Positions 17,604-27,571 are shown, counted from the first letter of the stretch. The stretch: DNA of 64,000 nt from CAYTAU01 sp964442075 (GCA_964442075.1 CAYTWH010000015.1:15608-79607); one strand, 5' to 3'. Numbers and translations are program-made. Notes: a model not told the origin generated them from the letters alone.

Positions 17604-19766
17604 TTACTCTGTTTTAAGGACTTTAAATTCAACACGTCTATTCAACTGACGACCTTCTTCATCAGAGTTAAATGCAACAGGTCTTGACTCTCCATACCCT
17701 TTTGATGAAATTCTACCAGCAATAACACCATTGTTTGTTAAATATTCTGCAACCGATTTTGCTCTTGCCTGAGAAAGTTTTAAATTAAATTCATCTGAAC
17801 CCGTATTATCTGTATGTCCGGCAACTTCTATTTCAATTTTTGGATTATTATTCATAAACCCAATAGTTCTATCTAACTCAGGAAATGATTCCGGCTTAAG
17901 AGTAGCTTTACTGTATTCGAAAAATATATTATTAAGTCGAACAACCTGTCCAACTTCAATAGGAGAAAGACGTAAATACTCATCATCAATTTCCATATAT
18001 TCATCAATATCAGTTAAGTCAATATTCTTATTTGCTTCAAAAAATCCAAGTCCAATTGCTCTAAAACCATATTTTTTTCCTGCAGGTAAAATAATTTTAA
18101 ATTCCCCTGTATTAGGATTGGTACGAGCAACAGCCACTTCTTTACCTGAAGGCAATTCTTCAACAATTATTCTTGCATCAACAGGCTCATTTGTTTTATT
18201 ATTTAATACTTTTCCTGAAATCAACACAACAGGCTTTGGCTTAACTTTTTGAGGCAAAGCAATTCTGAAAATATCATTTTTCCCAACCGATTTATTTGTA
18301 CTGGAAAGATATGCGTATTCACCGGAAGCAGGAATATTATATTTTGTATCTGACTCAGGGCTATTAATTGCATCTCCTAAGTTCTGTGGCTCTGTCCATT
18401 TTTGCCATGTATCATCAAGCCTTTGAACAACAAAAATATCTTCCATTCCATATCCTGCATGACCGGAAGTAGAGAAATAAAGACTTACTCCATCTGCTGC
18501 AAGAAAAGGACTATAATCATTTTGTGTTGTATTAATAGTTGATCCTAAATTTTTTGGTTTCGACCACCTGTTTTCACCCTTCATAAAACTAACATAAAGG
18601 TCAAGTCTTCCATAACTGTCTTTTTGTTCTATTGCCATTAATAATGTTCTTCCATCATTTGAAAGAAAATAATTAGCAAACTCATTTAAATTGAAAAAGC
18701 CATCAATTAACTGTTTCTCGGGATATGCCCAACCTTCACGAGTTCTATATGTAAAAGAAACACCTTCCGACATTGTTCCATCTTTATTATATGCATTACC
18801 TAATAATAGAGAATTACCATCGGGTGTTATAGATTGAACAAAATTATTGTATTTACTATTTAATGGTTTTCCAACATTTCTTGCATTCTTCCATTTTCCG
18901 TTCTCATCAATTTTTGAATACCATATATCATCAATATCCTGAAATCCACCTACATTCTCCGGATGATTTTTTCTGTCAAATAATAACAATTTACCATCTG
19001 GTGAAATCATTGGTGCTATTTCGTCATATATTGTATTAATACCTGTTCCCATACTTTCCGGCTTGTTGTTAAAAACAACATTTGGTATTAAATTTATTTT
19101 TGCTTTTACTGAATCTTTACAATCAGAGATAGCAATAGCATCAATCATATTCCAACCCGGTACTGCCTCAGGATTCAGATAAACTGCTACTTCTTTTACA
19201 TAAAAATCAGTTGGAGCAGTAAGAAATATATTTAACATTCTGGATTTTACATTTGCTGTTAAAGCAAGTTTATCATAAACCTGAACCTCCAGCCCATCCG
19301 TACTATACATAAAAACCTTAGTTATAGCACCCGGGTTGAAACTTTCAGCAATTGCAATTTGTTGTATTCTCATAGGAGCAACATATTCAACTCTAATAAA
19401 AGCTTCGCCTGATGTTTCTTTTCCACCCTTAGCTTTTACTGCCCAGGCAGTTGGAGAATCGCCTCCCATTGGTAATACATTGGGCTTTCCTAAAATCTGA
19501 TTAGCAGATTTATCTTTTTTGCTGTATTCAGATGAGAATTTCACAACTTTATATGCCCATTGCACATTGCATATAATTGAATCTTCTGAATTTCCAGCTT
19601 TAATTAAAGTTTGTTCCCACAACACTTTATTACTATCAAGTGCATTTTTTGCATTCTGATCAATAATTTCAACTTTATTACTATCATTTGAATCAATCTC
19701 TTGTGAAAATAAACTGCTTACTAATAACAATAATATAAGACTTAATGTAATTTTTAAAACTTTCAT
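17604..19766 (-). CDS. OmpA-family outer-membrane protein with PD40 repeats
   Basis: This is a 720-residue envelope protein. Residues 1-21 are a signal peptide ending LFSQ. A beta-sandwich-like domain (about 60-205) follows, then WD40-like PD40 beta-propeller repeats (about 235-500) with APMISPDGKLLLFDR, FLAADGVSLYFSTSG and the like. A carboxypeptidase-regulatory-like domain runs from about 510 to 590. The C-terminus is an OmpA peptidoglycan-binding domain, with EVAGHTDNTGSDEFN, LSQARAKSVAEYL and GRQLNRRVEFKV. PD40-OmpA proteins of this kind include PorE-type T9SS components in Bacteroidota. Whether this one serves T9SS cannot be told, since no other por core gene is adjacent. Confidence 0.88.
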   Translation of the reverse strand: MKVLKITLSLILLLLVSSLFSQEIDSNDSNKVEIIDQNAKNALDSNKVLWEQTLIKAGNSEDSIICNVQWAYKVVKFSSEYSKKDKSANQILGKPNVLPMGGDSPTAWAVKAKGGKETSGEAFIRVEYVAPMRIQQIAIAESFNPGAITKVFMYSTDGLEVQVYDKLALTANVKSRMLNIFLTAPTDFYVKEVAVYLNPEAVPGWNMIDAIAISDCKDSVKAKINLIPNVVFNNKPESMGTGINTIYDEIAPMISPDGKLLLFDRKNHPENVGGFQDIDDIWYSKIDENGKWKNARNVGKPLNSKYNNFVQSITPDGNSLLLGNAYNKDGTMSEGVSFTYRTREGWAYPEKQLIDGFFNLNEFANYFLSNDGRTLLMAIEQKDSYGRLDLYVSFMKGENRWSKPKNLGSTINTTQNDYSPFLAADGVSLYFSTSGHAGYGMEDIFVVQRLDDTWQKWTEPQNLGDAINSPESDTKYNIPASGEYAYLSSTNKSVGKNDIFRIALPQKVKPKPVVLISGKVLNNKTNEPVDARIIVEELPSGKEVAVARTNPNTGEFKIILPAGKKYGFRAIGLGFFEANKNIDLTDIDEYMEIDDEYLRLSPIEVGQVVRLNNIFFEYSKATLKPESFPELDRTIGFMNNNPKIEIEVAGHTDNTGSDEFNLKLSQARAKSVAEYLTNNGVIAGRISSKGYGESRPVAFNSDEEGRQLNRRVEFKVLKTE

Positions 19767-19865
19767 AACAATTTAATAATTATAAAATTTAAGGCTTTAA
19801 CTATAATAATTTAGCAAAAATATGATAAATTTTTTAATACTTGTTATTTTTTTGCAAAAAAAATC

Positions 19866-19874
19866 TATCTTTGC
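19866..19874 (+). promoter_or_regulatory. Putative -7 box for tRNA-Leu
   Basis: TATCTTTGC is a perfect match to TAnnTTTGC and ends 11 bases before the mature tRNA 5' end. A T-rich TTTG at 19851-19854 is closer than the usual -33 spacing. Confidence 0.6.
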
Positions 19875-19885
19875 AATCCTTATTT

Positions 19886-19967
19886 GCGGATGTGTCGTAA
19901 TTGGTAGCCGAGCTAGACTTAGGATCTAGTGCCGTGAGGCGTGGGGGTTCGAGTCCCTTCATCCGCA
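19886..19967 (+). tRNA. tRNA-Leu (anticodon TAG)
   Basis: This is an 82-base class II tRNA. The acceptor stem GCGGATG pairs with CATCCGC (19960-19966) and the discriminator base is A. The anticodon stem CTAGA/TCTAG encloses the loop CTTAGGA with anticodon TAG at 19920-19922, reading CUA codons. The long variable arm and the GGTTCGAGTCC T-arm fit leucine tRNAs. The CCA end is not encoded. Confidence 0.95.
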
Positions 19968-19981
19968 CAAATTTTATTTGG

Positions 19982-20006
19982 CCGTTGTATTTTTACAACG
20001 GTTTTG
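19982..20006 (+). terminator. Intrinsic terminator after tRNA-Leu
   Basis: CCGTTGT (19982-19988) and ACAACGG (19995-20001) form a 7-bp stem with a 6-base loop, followed by TTTTG. It ends the tRNA transcript 15 bases past the mature 3' end, just before the trigger factor gene. Confidence 0.75.
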
Positions 20007-20035
20007 TTTATTTTTAATTTAATTTTTTGATTCCC

Positions 20036-21391
20036 ATGAATATTACAAAAAATATTATTGATAATTTGAATATTGAAATTAAGATCAATATTGTTAAAGA
20101 TGATTATACTTCGCTAGTAGATAAGAAAATAAAAGAAGTTAGCAGGAAAACTAATATGTCTGGATTTAGACCTGGGAAAGTCCCTATTGGTTATGTTAAA
20201 AAAATGCATGGCAAACAAGTTCTTATTGAAGAAGTTTCCGGTATACTTTCAGAATCATTAAATAAATACATAATTGACGAAAAATTAGATGTTTTAGGAC
20301 AACCTCTACCAAGCGAAAAAACAAATATTAATTGGGATAAAGATGAAGAATTTGATTTTTTATATGATATAGGGATAATTCCTGAGTTTGAGTTAAATTT
20401 ATCAAAAAGCAATAAAATTGATTATTTTAAGATCAAACCCGATGATGAAATGATTAATGAAAAAATAAACAATATTGCTCTACAACATGGTAAAAATGTT
20501 GATGTTGATAAAATTGGGGAAAAATCAATGCTTAGAGGTGAATTTATTCAATTAGATGAAAAGGGAAATACTTTGGAAAATGGAATAGTTACAGAAGACG
20601 CTAATATGCTCTTTGATGTGATTAAAGATGAGGAGATAAAGAAAAATTTAAAAAATAAAAAAGTAAACTATACAATAGTTTTTAATATTAAAAAAGCTTT
20701 TCCAAGCAATACCGAAATTGCCTCATTACTTAAAATAAATAACAAACAAGCAGAAAATATAGATTCTGATTTTAGATTTAAACTAACAGGGATTTCAAAT
20801 TTTGTACCTGCCGAAATTAATCAGGATTTGTTTGATAAAGCTTATGAAAAGGGTGAGGTTAAATCTTTAGATGAGTTAAAAGGAAAAATTATAACACTTT
20901 TAGAAAACGAACTTGAGCATAATAGTAATTATAAATTTCATATTGATATTAGAGAAAACCTTATTAAAAAAATTAAAATTGACTTACCTAATGAATTTCT
21001 AAAAAGATTTATTTTTTCTACCAGAACAGATGAAAAATTAACCAAAGAAAAAATAGAAGAAGATTATAATTTATATCAAGAACAATTTAAATGGGAAATA
21101 ATTAAAAACAGGATAATTAAAGATAATGATATAAAAGCAAGTGAAGATGAGGTTTTTAATTATACAAAAGGTATTATTCAATATCAATTTATGCAATACG
21201 GTATGCAATATGTTCCTGAAGAATATCTAGAAGAACAGGCTAAGAAAATGCTTGAGAATAAAGATGAAAAATTTAGGATATTTGAAAAGGTATATGAAGA
21301 TAAAATTGTCAAATATATTAGAGAAACAGTTATGTTAAACGTAAAAAAAATTAGTTTAGGCGAATACAAAAAACTTGTTGAAAAGAAATAA
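20036..21391 (+). CDS. tig: Trigger factor, ribosome-associated chaperone and peptidyl-prolyl isomerase
   Basis: This 451-residue protein starts MNITKNIIDNLNIEIKINI and carries the ribosome-docking segment SGFRPGKVPIGYVKK near residue 48, the FRxGKxP signature of trigger factor. The central PPIase domain is strongly divergent, which is usual in Bacteroidota. The C-terminal helical arms (about 260-451) are present. I chose ATG 20036; the upstream TTG at 20027 only adds three residues. It stands upstream of clpP and clpX in the same order as in many bacteria, so nascent-chain folding and ClpXP proteolysis are encoded together. Confidence 0.92.
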   Translation: MNITKNIIDNLNIEIKINIVKDDYTSLVDKKIKEVSRKTNMSGFRPGKVPIGYVKKMHGKQVLIEEVSGILSESLNKYIIDEKLDVLGQPLPSEKTNINWDKDEEFDFLYDIGIIPEFELNLSKSNKIDYFKIKPDDEMINEKINNIALQHGKNVDVDKIGEKSMLRGEFIQLDEKGNTLENGIVTEDANMLFDVIKDEEIKKNLKNKKVNYTIVFNIKKAFPSNTEIASLLKINNKQAENIDSDFRFKLTGISNFVPAEINQDLFDKAYEKGEVKSLDELKGKIITLLENELEHNSNYKFHIDIRENLIKKIKIDLPNEFLKRFIFSTRTDEKLTKEKIEEDYNLYQEQFKWEIIKNRIIKDNDIKASEDEVFNYTKGIIQYQFMQYGMQYVPEEYLEEQAKKMLENKDEKFRIFEKVYEDKIVKYIRETVMLNVKKISLGEYKKLVEKK

Positions 21392-21516
21392 ATACATTTT
21401 AACTTATACAAATTCAAACTTATTGCATTTACTTCCATTTTAGACTTAACTCATACATGGGTTTAAATTTATTTTTACTAATTTTACATTCTGAAAATCA
21501 TTAAAACTATTTTATT

Positions 21517-22224
21517 ATGACTAATAATAATGAATTTAACAAGTATGCAACAAAGCATATAGGAATAAGCAGTTTAAATCTTGAAAAATACACATCTATT
21601 TATAATAAGAGATTTTCTTCAATATACGGAAATTATATTTCACCAACAATTATTGAAGAAAGACAAATGAACATTGCTACAATGGACGTATTCTCAAGAT
21701 TGATGATGGATAGAATAATCTTTTTAGGCTTACCAATAGATGATTATGTTTCTAATATTATACAGGCACAATTATTATTTTTAGATTCATCAGACCCCTC
21801 AAAAGATATTCAGATATATTTTAATACTCCGGGAGGATCTGTTCATGCAGGTCTTGGTGTTTACGATACAATGCAGTATATAAATGCAGATACCGCAACT
21901 ATTTGTACTGGTATGGCTGCATCAATGGGAGCTGTATTATTAACTGCAGGATCAAAAGGCAAAAGATCTGCATTAAAACATTCAAGAATAATGATACATC
22001 AGCCAATGGGTGGCACTGCCGGACAAGCTTCTGATATTGAGATAACAGCAAAAGAAATACAAAAACTCAAAAAAGAACTTTACGAAATTATTGCTAAACA
22101 TTCCGGAAACGATTATAAGAAAATTTGGAAAGATTCTGATCGTGATTATTGGATGACTGCTCATGAAGCAAAAGATTACGGAATGATTGATGAAGTTTTA
22201 ATAAGAAATGACAAGAAAAAATAA
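21517..22224 (+). CDS. clpP: ATP-dependent Clp protease proteolytic subunit
   Basis: This 235-residue serine peptidase forms the tetradecameric ClpP chamber. The catalytic triad is visible as Ser136 in GMAASMGAVLL, His161 in MIHQPMGG and Asp210 in DSDRDYWM. The oxyanion-loop strand FNTPGGSVHAGLGVYD is intact. The N-terminal extension of about 45 residues before the conserved core is somewhat long and may include a processed propeptide. A weak -7-like box, TAATTTTAC, lies at 21479-21487. Four bases separate its stop from the chosen clpX start, so the two are translated from one message. Confidence 0.97.
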   Translation: MTNNNEFNKYATKHIGISSLNLEKYTSIYNKRFSSIYGNYISPTIIEERQMNIATMDVFSRLMMDRIIFLGLPIDDYVSNIIQAQLLFLDSSDPSKDIQIYFNTPGGSVHAGLGVYDTMQYINADTATICTGMAASMGAVLLTAGSKGKRSALKHSRIMIHQPMGGTAGQASDIEITAKEIQKLKKELYEIIAKHSGNDYKKIWKDSDRDYWMTAHEAKDYGMIDEVLIRNDKKK

Positions 22225-22228
22225 GCTT

Positions 22229-23446
22229 ATGGATAAATGTTCGTTTTGCGGAAGAAATAAAAAAGATACAAATCTTTTAATTGCAGGAATTTCGGGACAT
22301 ATTTGTGACGAATGTGTTGAACAAGCTTATGATATAATAAAAGAAGAAGGGAAAAAGAAACCTGATGATTTTAGCATAAGTAATATAAAACTACTTAAGC
22401 CAATTGAAATTAAAAAATTCTTAGACCAATACATTATTGGACAAGAAGAAGCAAAAAAATACTTATCTGTTGCCGTATATAATCATTATAAAAGATTACA
22501 ACAAAAAATTAGCAAAGACGACGTTGAAATTGAAAAATCGAATATTATTCTTGTAGGAGAAACCGGAACAGGAAAAACATTAATGGCAAAAACAATTGCT
22601 AAAATGCTACATATTCCTTTTACAATTGTAGATGCGACAGTCTTAACAGAAGCTGGTTATGTAGGTGAAGATATTGAAAGTTTACTGACAAGATTATTAC
22701 AATCGGCAGATTATAATATTGCAGCAGCAGAAAAAGGAATTGTTTTTATCGACGAAATTGATAAAATTGCCAGAAAGGGAGATAATCCTTCAATTACCAG
22801 AGATGTTTCCGGCGAAGGCGTTCAGCAGGGTTTATTAAAATTATTGGAAGGAGCAATTGTTAATGTTCCTCCTCAGGGTGGAAGAAAACATCCTGACCAG
22901 AAAATGATACCTGTTAATACACAAAATATATTGTTTATTTGCGGAGGAGCATTTGATGGTATTGAGAAAAAAATATCTCAAAGATTAAATTTACAGGTTG
23001 TTGGGTTTAATGCAAAAAAAGAAATAGAAAATTTTGAAAGAGATAATATTCTCCAATATATTGCACCGCAAGACCTAAAATCTTTTGGATTAATTCCCGA
23101 AATAATTGGGCGATTACCAATTCTAACTTATCTAAACCCTCTTGACAAAAAAGCATTAAGGGACATTTTAACAGAACCAAAAAATTCAATAGTTAAACAA
23201 TATGTTAAACTATTTGAAATTGATGGTGTTGAATTAATATTCAAAAAAGATGCTTTAAATTATATTGTTGATAAAGCAATTGAATTCAAATTAGGAGCAA
23301 GAGGACTGCGTTCTATTTGTGAAGCAATTATGATGGATGCAATGTTTGAAATACCAAGTAACCAAAGAAAAAAAATGGAAATAACTGTAAAATACGCCAC
23401 CGAAAAACTGGAAAAATCTAAAATTAAAAAACTTAAAGTAGCATAA
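22229..23446 (+). CDS. clpX: ATP-dependent Clp protease ATP-binding subunit ClpX
   Basis: This AAA+ unfoldase feeds substrates to ClpP. The start MDKCSFCGRNKKD gives a four-Cys zinc domain (Cys4, 7, 26, 29). Walker A is GETGTGKT at residues 110-117, Walker B is GIVFIDEIDK, and the pore loop GYVG and sensor region KLGARGLRSI are present. I prefer ATG 22229 (405 residues) because family members begin at the zinc motif; an upstream ATG at 22208 would overlap clpP by 17 bases and add seven residues. It is followed by a strong terminator. Confidence 0.96.
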   Translation: MDKCSFCGRNKKDTNLLIAGISGHICDECVEQAYDIIKEEGKKKPDDFSISNIKLLKPIEIKKFLDQYIIGQEEAKKYLSVAVYNHYKRLQQKISKDDVEIEKSNIILVGETGTGKTLMAKTIAKMLHIPFTIVDATVLTEAGYVGEDIESLLTRLLQSADYNIAAAEKGIVFIDEIDKIARKGDNPSITRDVSGEGVQQGLLKLLEGAIVNVPPQGGRKHPDQKMIPVNTQNILFICGGAFDGIEKKISQRLNLQVVGFNAKKEIENFERDNILQYIAPQDLKSFGLIPEIIGRLPILTYLNPLDKKALRDILTEPKNSIVKQYVKLFEIDGVELIFKKDALNYIVDKAIEFKLGARGLRSICEAIMMDAMFEIPSNQRKKMEITVKYATEKLEKSKIKKLKVA

Positions 23447-23480
23447 AAAAAAGCCTCACAAATTGTGAGGCTTTTTTTTT
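23444..23480. terminator. Bidirectional intrinsic terminator after clpX
   Basis: AAGCCTCAC (23451-23459) pairs with GTGAGGCTT (23465-23473). An A-run precedes it and a T-run follows. It serves clpX on the plus strand and the convergent lipoprotein gene on the minus strand. Confidence 0.9.
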
Positions 23481-23489
23481 TGGAAAATT

Positions 23490-24362
23490 TTATCTCAAAA
23501 TTATATTGTAGGTCTTATTCCCAATTGTAACAGTTGCTTCATTATCGCAATTGCCATCACCATAATCAACTGTTCTGGTTTTAAGGTCTTCTGGTACAAT
23601 TTCCAAAACTCCTTTAGTTATCCATCTGCAACCAATTTTTACAATTAGAGGTTCAATAATTGTTACTGTAAAATTAAGTCCATCACGGTTTACACCACTT
23701 GCATTACCGGTAATTGAATAAACATCATCAGTAATACCATCAATTCCAAGTATATCACCATTACCGTCAAGTGTAAAATACCCCGTTTCTTCTCCTTCTG
23801 TCCATTCTCTTGTTCTTGTAGATTCCCATGTAATTTCATCACCATCGGGTGTTGTTACTTTTGCATTAGTAACTTCAATAGTGTAACTTAAATTGTCGTT
23901 TGAATTTCTTCCATTATTAGTAACTGTTTTATTACCTTCTACTTTATAATCGTTAACATAATAATCATCAGTAGTTGCTGTAATAACACAACCGGTGTTT
24001 CTGTACCTGTCAGATATTGTATACTCAATTTTTCCTCTTCTGAGTTTAAGATCTGTTCCTGTGCAATTTGTTGTACCAAAATCAATAGTAATAGATTTAG
24101 GAAATGTTGTATCGGGCCAAGCAGGGGTTACTGTTACAGTTGCACAGTTTCCAAAACTATACGCAGTTAAACTTTTATTGCTGCTTTCGTCTTCGGCTGT
24201 TTCGTTAACAACTTTATATACATCGTTAAAAGCATTTTCGGCTGTACTATTATCTGCCGAAGAAGTTGTTGTTCTATTTAATTTATACTTTGAACACGAG
24301 TTAAAAACAAGTAAACTTGAAGCAAAAAGTATAATTGTTGAGATCAAAAATAATTTTTTCAT
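23490..24362 (-). CDS. Predicted lipoprotein of unknown function
   Basis: This 290-residue exported protein has a lipoprotein signal peptide: a hydrophobic stretch followed by LVFNSC with the lipid-modified Cys at 23. The mature part is Thr/Asn/Asp-rich and beta-strand-like, with paired Cys residues and strands such as KSITIDFGTTNC, RRGKIEYTISDRYRNTG and EITWESTRTREWTEGEETGY. A closing motif, VDYGDGNCDNEATVTIGN, recurs in Bacteroidota lipoproteins of unknown role. No enzyme motif is seen. It is monocistronic and ends at the terminator shared with clpX. Location should be the outer or inner membrane, facing the periplasm or surface. Confidence 0.65.
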   Translation of the reverse strand: MKKLFLISTIILFASSLLVFNSCSKYKLNRTTTSSADNSTAENAFNDVYKVVNETAEDESSNKSLTAYSFGNCATVTVTPAWPDTTFPKSITIDFGTTNCTGTDLKLRRGKIEYTISDRYRNTGCVITATTDDYYVNDYKVEGNKTVTNNGRNSNDNLSYTIEVTNAKVTTPDGDEITWESTRTREWTEGEETGYFTLDGNGDILGIDGITDDVYSITGNASGVNRDGLNFTVTIIEPLIVKIGCRWITKGVLEIVPEDLKTRTVDYGDGNCDNEATVTIGNKTYNIILR

Positions 24363-24431
24363 GATTCTTAAATTTTAATTAATAATTAATTGTTCATGTA
24401 TTTAATACACATGTAATTTAAAATACCCTTA

Positions 24432-24926
24432 TTATTTTTTCTTCAACGTTAAATACGAATAATCAAACGGAACACTATCGTCATCATTTACAAAAATTTC
24501 TTCAATTTTTTCCCATTCATCAAAGTTAATTTCGGGGAAAAAAATATCTGCATCAAAATCTTTATGAACTATTGTAAGATATAATTTATCGGCAACAGGC
24601 AGAAATTGTTTATATACCGAGCCTCCGCCAATAATAAAATTTTCATTTTCCTTATCCATTAGCTCAACAGCATCGTTAATAGAATATGCCATTTTGCATC
24701 CTTCAATTATTTCGCCAATAATATCGGTAATAACAATATTTGTTCTGTTTGGCAAAGGTCTAAAAGGCAAAGATTGGTAAGTTTTTTTGCCCATAATAAT
24801 ATTATGCCCGCTTGTTAATTTTTTAAATCGCTTTAGGTCATTAGGAATATGCCACAAAAGGTCATTATTTTTTCCTATTGCATTATTTTTTGCTATTGCT
24901 ACAATTATTGATATTTGCTTTTTCAT
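24432..24926 (-). CDS. folA: Dihydrofolate reductase
   Basis: This 164-residue enzyme reduces dihydrofolate with NADPH, regenerating the tetrahydrofolate consumed by thymidylate synthase. Key features are IVAIAKNNAIGKNNDLLWHIPNDL with the active-site acid Asp30, the NADPH-binding segment IIMGKKTYQSLP, and the GGGSVYKQFLP loop. Its length is typical. It lies 5 bases after thyA on the same strand, a coupled pair that makes dTMP and recycles its cofactor. Confidence 0.95.
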   Translation of the reverse strand: MKKQISIIVAIAKNNAIGKNNDLLWHIPNDLKRFKKLTSGHNIIMGKKTYQSLPFRPLPNRTNIVITDIIGEIIEGCKMAYSINDAVELMDKENENFIIGGGSVYKQFLPVADKLYLTIVHKDFDADIFFPEINFDEWEKIEEIFVNDDDSVPFDYSYLTLKKK

Positions 24927-24931
24927 AAATT

Positions 24932-25726
24932 TTATACTGAAATTTCTCCTTTTATATGAGGATGCGGATTATAATCCTCCAAACGAAAATCCTCAAATTT
25001 AAAACTGAATATATCTTTTACTTCTGGCTTAATAATCATTTTTGGCAATGTTTTAGGCTCTCTTGATATCTGTAATTTGCATTGCTCAATATGATTAAGA
25101 TATATATGTGCATCGCCAAGTGTGTGAACAAAATCGCCAAGTTCTAAATTTGTTACTTGTGCAATCATCATTAATAAAATGGCGTATGACGCAATATTAA
25201 AAGGAACTCCTAGAAATGTATCGGCACTACGTTGATATAAATGACAGGATAATTTTCCGTTTGCAACATAAAACTGAAATAAAATATGACATGGAGGTAA
25301 CGCCATGTTATCAAGTTCACCAACATTCCACGCACTTACAATATGTCTTCTGGAATTTGGATTATTTTTAATTGAGTTAATAACATTTGATATTTGGTCA
25401 ATATGAGTTCCATTGGCAGATGGCCATGAACGCCATTGATAACCATAAATATGTCCAAGCTCACCATTTTCATTTGCCCATTCGTCCCAAATTTTAACAT
25501 TATTATCCTTAAGATATTTGGTATTTGTATCGCCTGCCAAAAACCATAATAATTCATGGATAATTGATCTTAAATGCAGTTTTTTTGTTGTTAATAATGG
25601 AAAACCATCAGCAAGATTGAAACGCATTTGATGACCAAAAACTGAAATTGTTCCTGTTCCTGTTCTGTCTTCTTTTTTAACCCCCTCGTCTAAAATTCTT
25701 TCTATTAAATTGATGTATTGCTTCAT
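24932..25726 (-). CDS. thyA: Thymidylate synthase
   Basis: This 264-residue enzyme methylates dUMP to dTMP using methylenetetrahydrofolate. The catalytic Cys146 lies in MALPPCHILFQFYV. The phosphate-binding RTGTGT near residue 21, NVGELDNMALPP and the QRSADTFLGVPFN segment are all intact. The length equals that of the well-known enterobacterial enzyme. It is followed by folA and preceded at 6 bases by a nucleoside transporter gene, so nucleoside uptake and thymidylate synthesis are probably co-regulated. Confidence 0.97.
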   Translation of the reverse strand: MKQYINLIERILDEGVKKEDRTGTGTISVFGHQMRFNLADGFPLLTTKKLHLRSIIHELLWFLAGDTNTKYLKDNNVKIWDEWANENGELGHIYGYQWRSWPSANGTHIDQISNVINSIKNNPNSRRHIVSAWNVGELDNMALPPCHILFQFYVANGKLSCHLYQRSADTFLGVPFNIASYAILLMMIAQVTNLELGDFVHTLGDAHIYLNHIEQCKLQISREPKTLPKMIIKPEVKDIFSFKFEDFRLEDYNPHPHIKGEISV

Positions 25727-25732
25727 TTATAT

Positions 25733-27571
25733 TTATGATAAAATAACCCCCACAATTGTTGCCGAAAGCAAAGATGCTAAAGTTCCACCAAGCAATGCTT
25801 TCATGCCAAGTTTCGACAACATTTTACGTTTACCCGGAGCTATTGCTCCAATACCACCAATCTGAATACCTATTGAACCAATATTTGCAAAACCGCATAA
25901 AATATATGTAGAAATAATTACTGATTTTTGACTTGCAAATGCAGAAAGGTCAATATATTCTTTTAAACTTTTATATGCAATAAGTTCATTAAGAATTATT
26001 TTTTCGCCCAGCAACTGACCAACCAGAGCCATATCGGCAGAAGGAACACCTATCAGCCATGTTAAAGGTGCAAGCGAATATCCCAAAATAAACTGAACAC
26101 TTAATTTATCGTATTGCCCACTGGTAATATCCATTATCCATGCATTTAATGAAGTATAATCGCCAATTTTATAAAATATGAAGTTTACAAGGGCTACAAA
26201 AGCAATAAAAACAAGCAACATAGCAGCCACATTTACGGCAAGTTTAATTCCTTCTGAAGTTCCATTAGAAATGGCTTCAAGAACATTTGAGCCAATTTTA
26301 TCTTTACCTACTTTTATTGATGCATCAACTTCTTCCGTTTGTGGCACTAATATTTTAGCTGCAACAACAGCACCTGGTGCTGCCATTACTGATGCCGTTA
26401 TCAAATGTTTGGCAAACAGCATTTTTTGAACAGGGTCATCTCCTCCCAGAAATCCAATATAAATTGCAAGAACACCCCCTGCAATAGTTGCCATACCTCC
26501 TACCATTACTAACAATATTTCCGATTTTGTCATTTTTTCAAGATATGCTTTTATCAATAATGGAGATTCTGTTTGTCCAAGAAAAATATTGCCTGTAGCC
26601 GAAAGGCTTTCTGCACCCGAAAGGTTCATTGCCTTTTTCATAAGCCATGCCATTCCATAAACTACTTTCTGGATAATTCCATAATAATACAGAACACTGG
26701 TAAGTGCCGAAAAGAAAACAATTGTAGGCAGTATCCAAAAAGCAAAATTTATAAGCGGACTTTCTACTTTATCAGAAATAAAAGATTTAAATAAAAATGT
26801 GCTTCCTTCTTTTGTGAAATCGAGAACTTTAATAAACATTTTACCAACTATCTCAATACCATGCTGTATAAATGGCACTTTCAAAACCAATATGGCAATT
26901 ACAATTTGAATTAATAAACCTACCAATATAGCCTTCCAGTTAATTGCTTTACGATTACTGCTAAAAAGATATGCAATAAAAAGAACCACTATTATACCCA
27001 ACAATCCTCGAAGCAGCGTAATAATAAACGAACTTTCTTTTACTTGTTGCAATGGCACAGCTACATTTTCTTCTGTATTGACATACAAATAACTAACACC
27101 TCTGTCGTTAATTATTAATGTATCAGAATTGCAATAATCGATATTAAATTCTCTTATAAATTGCTGATATTGTATTTCGTTTTGTCTAATCTGAGTTACA
27201 ATTTGCCCATTGTAATAAAATATTAATTCAGGAACATCATCAATAACTTTAAAAGCAATAGAGTCTATATTTTTTTCAAGTAATTTTGTAGTAAATGAAA
27301 GTATTATTGTGCTATCGTGTAAAATATATGAGCCCGAAACATTGGGGTTTTCGCGTACAAAATCGAATTGAAAAGTATTGCTGTCTTTATCAAAAATAAG
27401 AAAATCATTTTCTTCAAGTTCGTGAATAACTCCGCTATTGCCACTTGTTACAGATATACATTTCCATTTTGTTTTTATAAGGTCAGAAAAATTTGCTTTG
27501 TCATTTGCATTTGTCTGCAAACCCACAAAATGAAAAATACTTATTAATAAAAAATATTTTATAAAATTCAT
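25733..27571 (-). CDS. CNT-family nucleoside transporter with N-terminal lipocalin-like domain
   Basis: This is a 612-residue protein. Residues 1-22 form a signal peptide. Residues 25 to about 135 resemble a small periplasmic beta domain of the lipocalin-like type (LIKTKWKCISVTSG, GSYILHDSTIILSF). From about 180 onward it is a polytopic concentrative nucleoside transporter: LSATGNIFLGQTESPLLI, MVGGMATIAGGVLAIYIGF, ITASVMAAPGAVVAAKIL and NIGSIGIQIGGIGAIAPGKR. Standard CNT proteins have about 400 residues, so the extra periplasmic domain is an addition. It is co-directional with bfn upstream and thyA-folA downstream. Cation dependence (Na+ or H+) cannot be read from the sequence. Confidence 0.88.
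   Translation of the reverse strand: MNFIKYFLLISIFHFVGLQTNANDKANFSDLIKTKWKCISVTSGNSGVIHELEENDFLIFDKDSNTFQFDFVRENPNVSGSYILHDSTIILSFTTKLLEKNIDSIAFKVIDDVPELIFYYNGQIVTQIRQNEIQYQQFIREFNIDYCNSDTLIINDRGVSYLYVNTEENVAVPLQQVKESSFIITLLRGLLGIIVVLFIAYLFSSNRKAINWKAILVGLLIQIVIAILVLKVPFIQHGIEIVGKMFIKVLDFTKEGSTFLFKSFISDKVESPLINFAFWILPTIVFFSALTSVLYYYGIIQKVVYGMAWLMKKAMNLSGAESLSATGNIFLGQTESPLLIKAYLEKMTKSEILLVMVGGMATIAGGVLAIYIGFLGGDDPVQKMLFAKHLITASVMAAPGAVVAAKILVPQTEEVDASIKVGKDKIGSNVLEAISNGTSEGIKLAVNVAAMLLVFIAFVALVNFIFYKIGDYTSLNAWIMDITSGQYDKLSVQFILGYSLAPLTWLIGVPSADMALVGQLLGEKIILNELIAYKSLKEYIDLSAFASQKSVIISTYILCGFANIGSIGIQIGGIGAIAPGKRKMLSKLGMKALLGGTLASLLSATIVGVILS

Noticed and set aside
22208..22228. Upstream ATG for clpX
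   Set aside because: It overlaps the end of clpP and adds seven residues before the zinc motif with which ClpX proteins normally begin; ATG 22229 is preferred.
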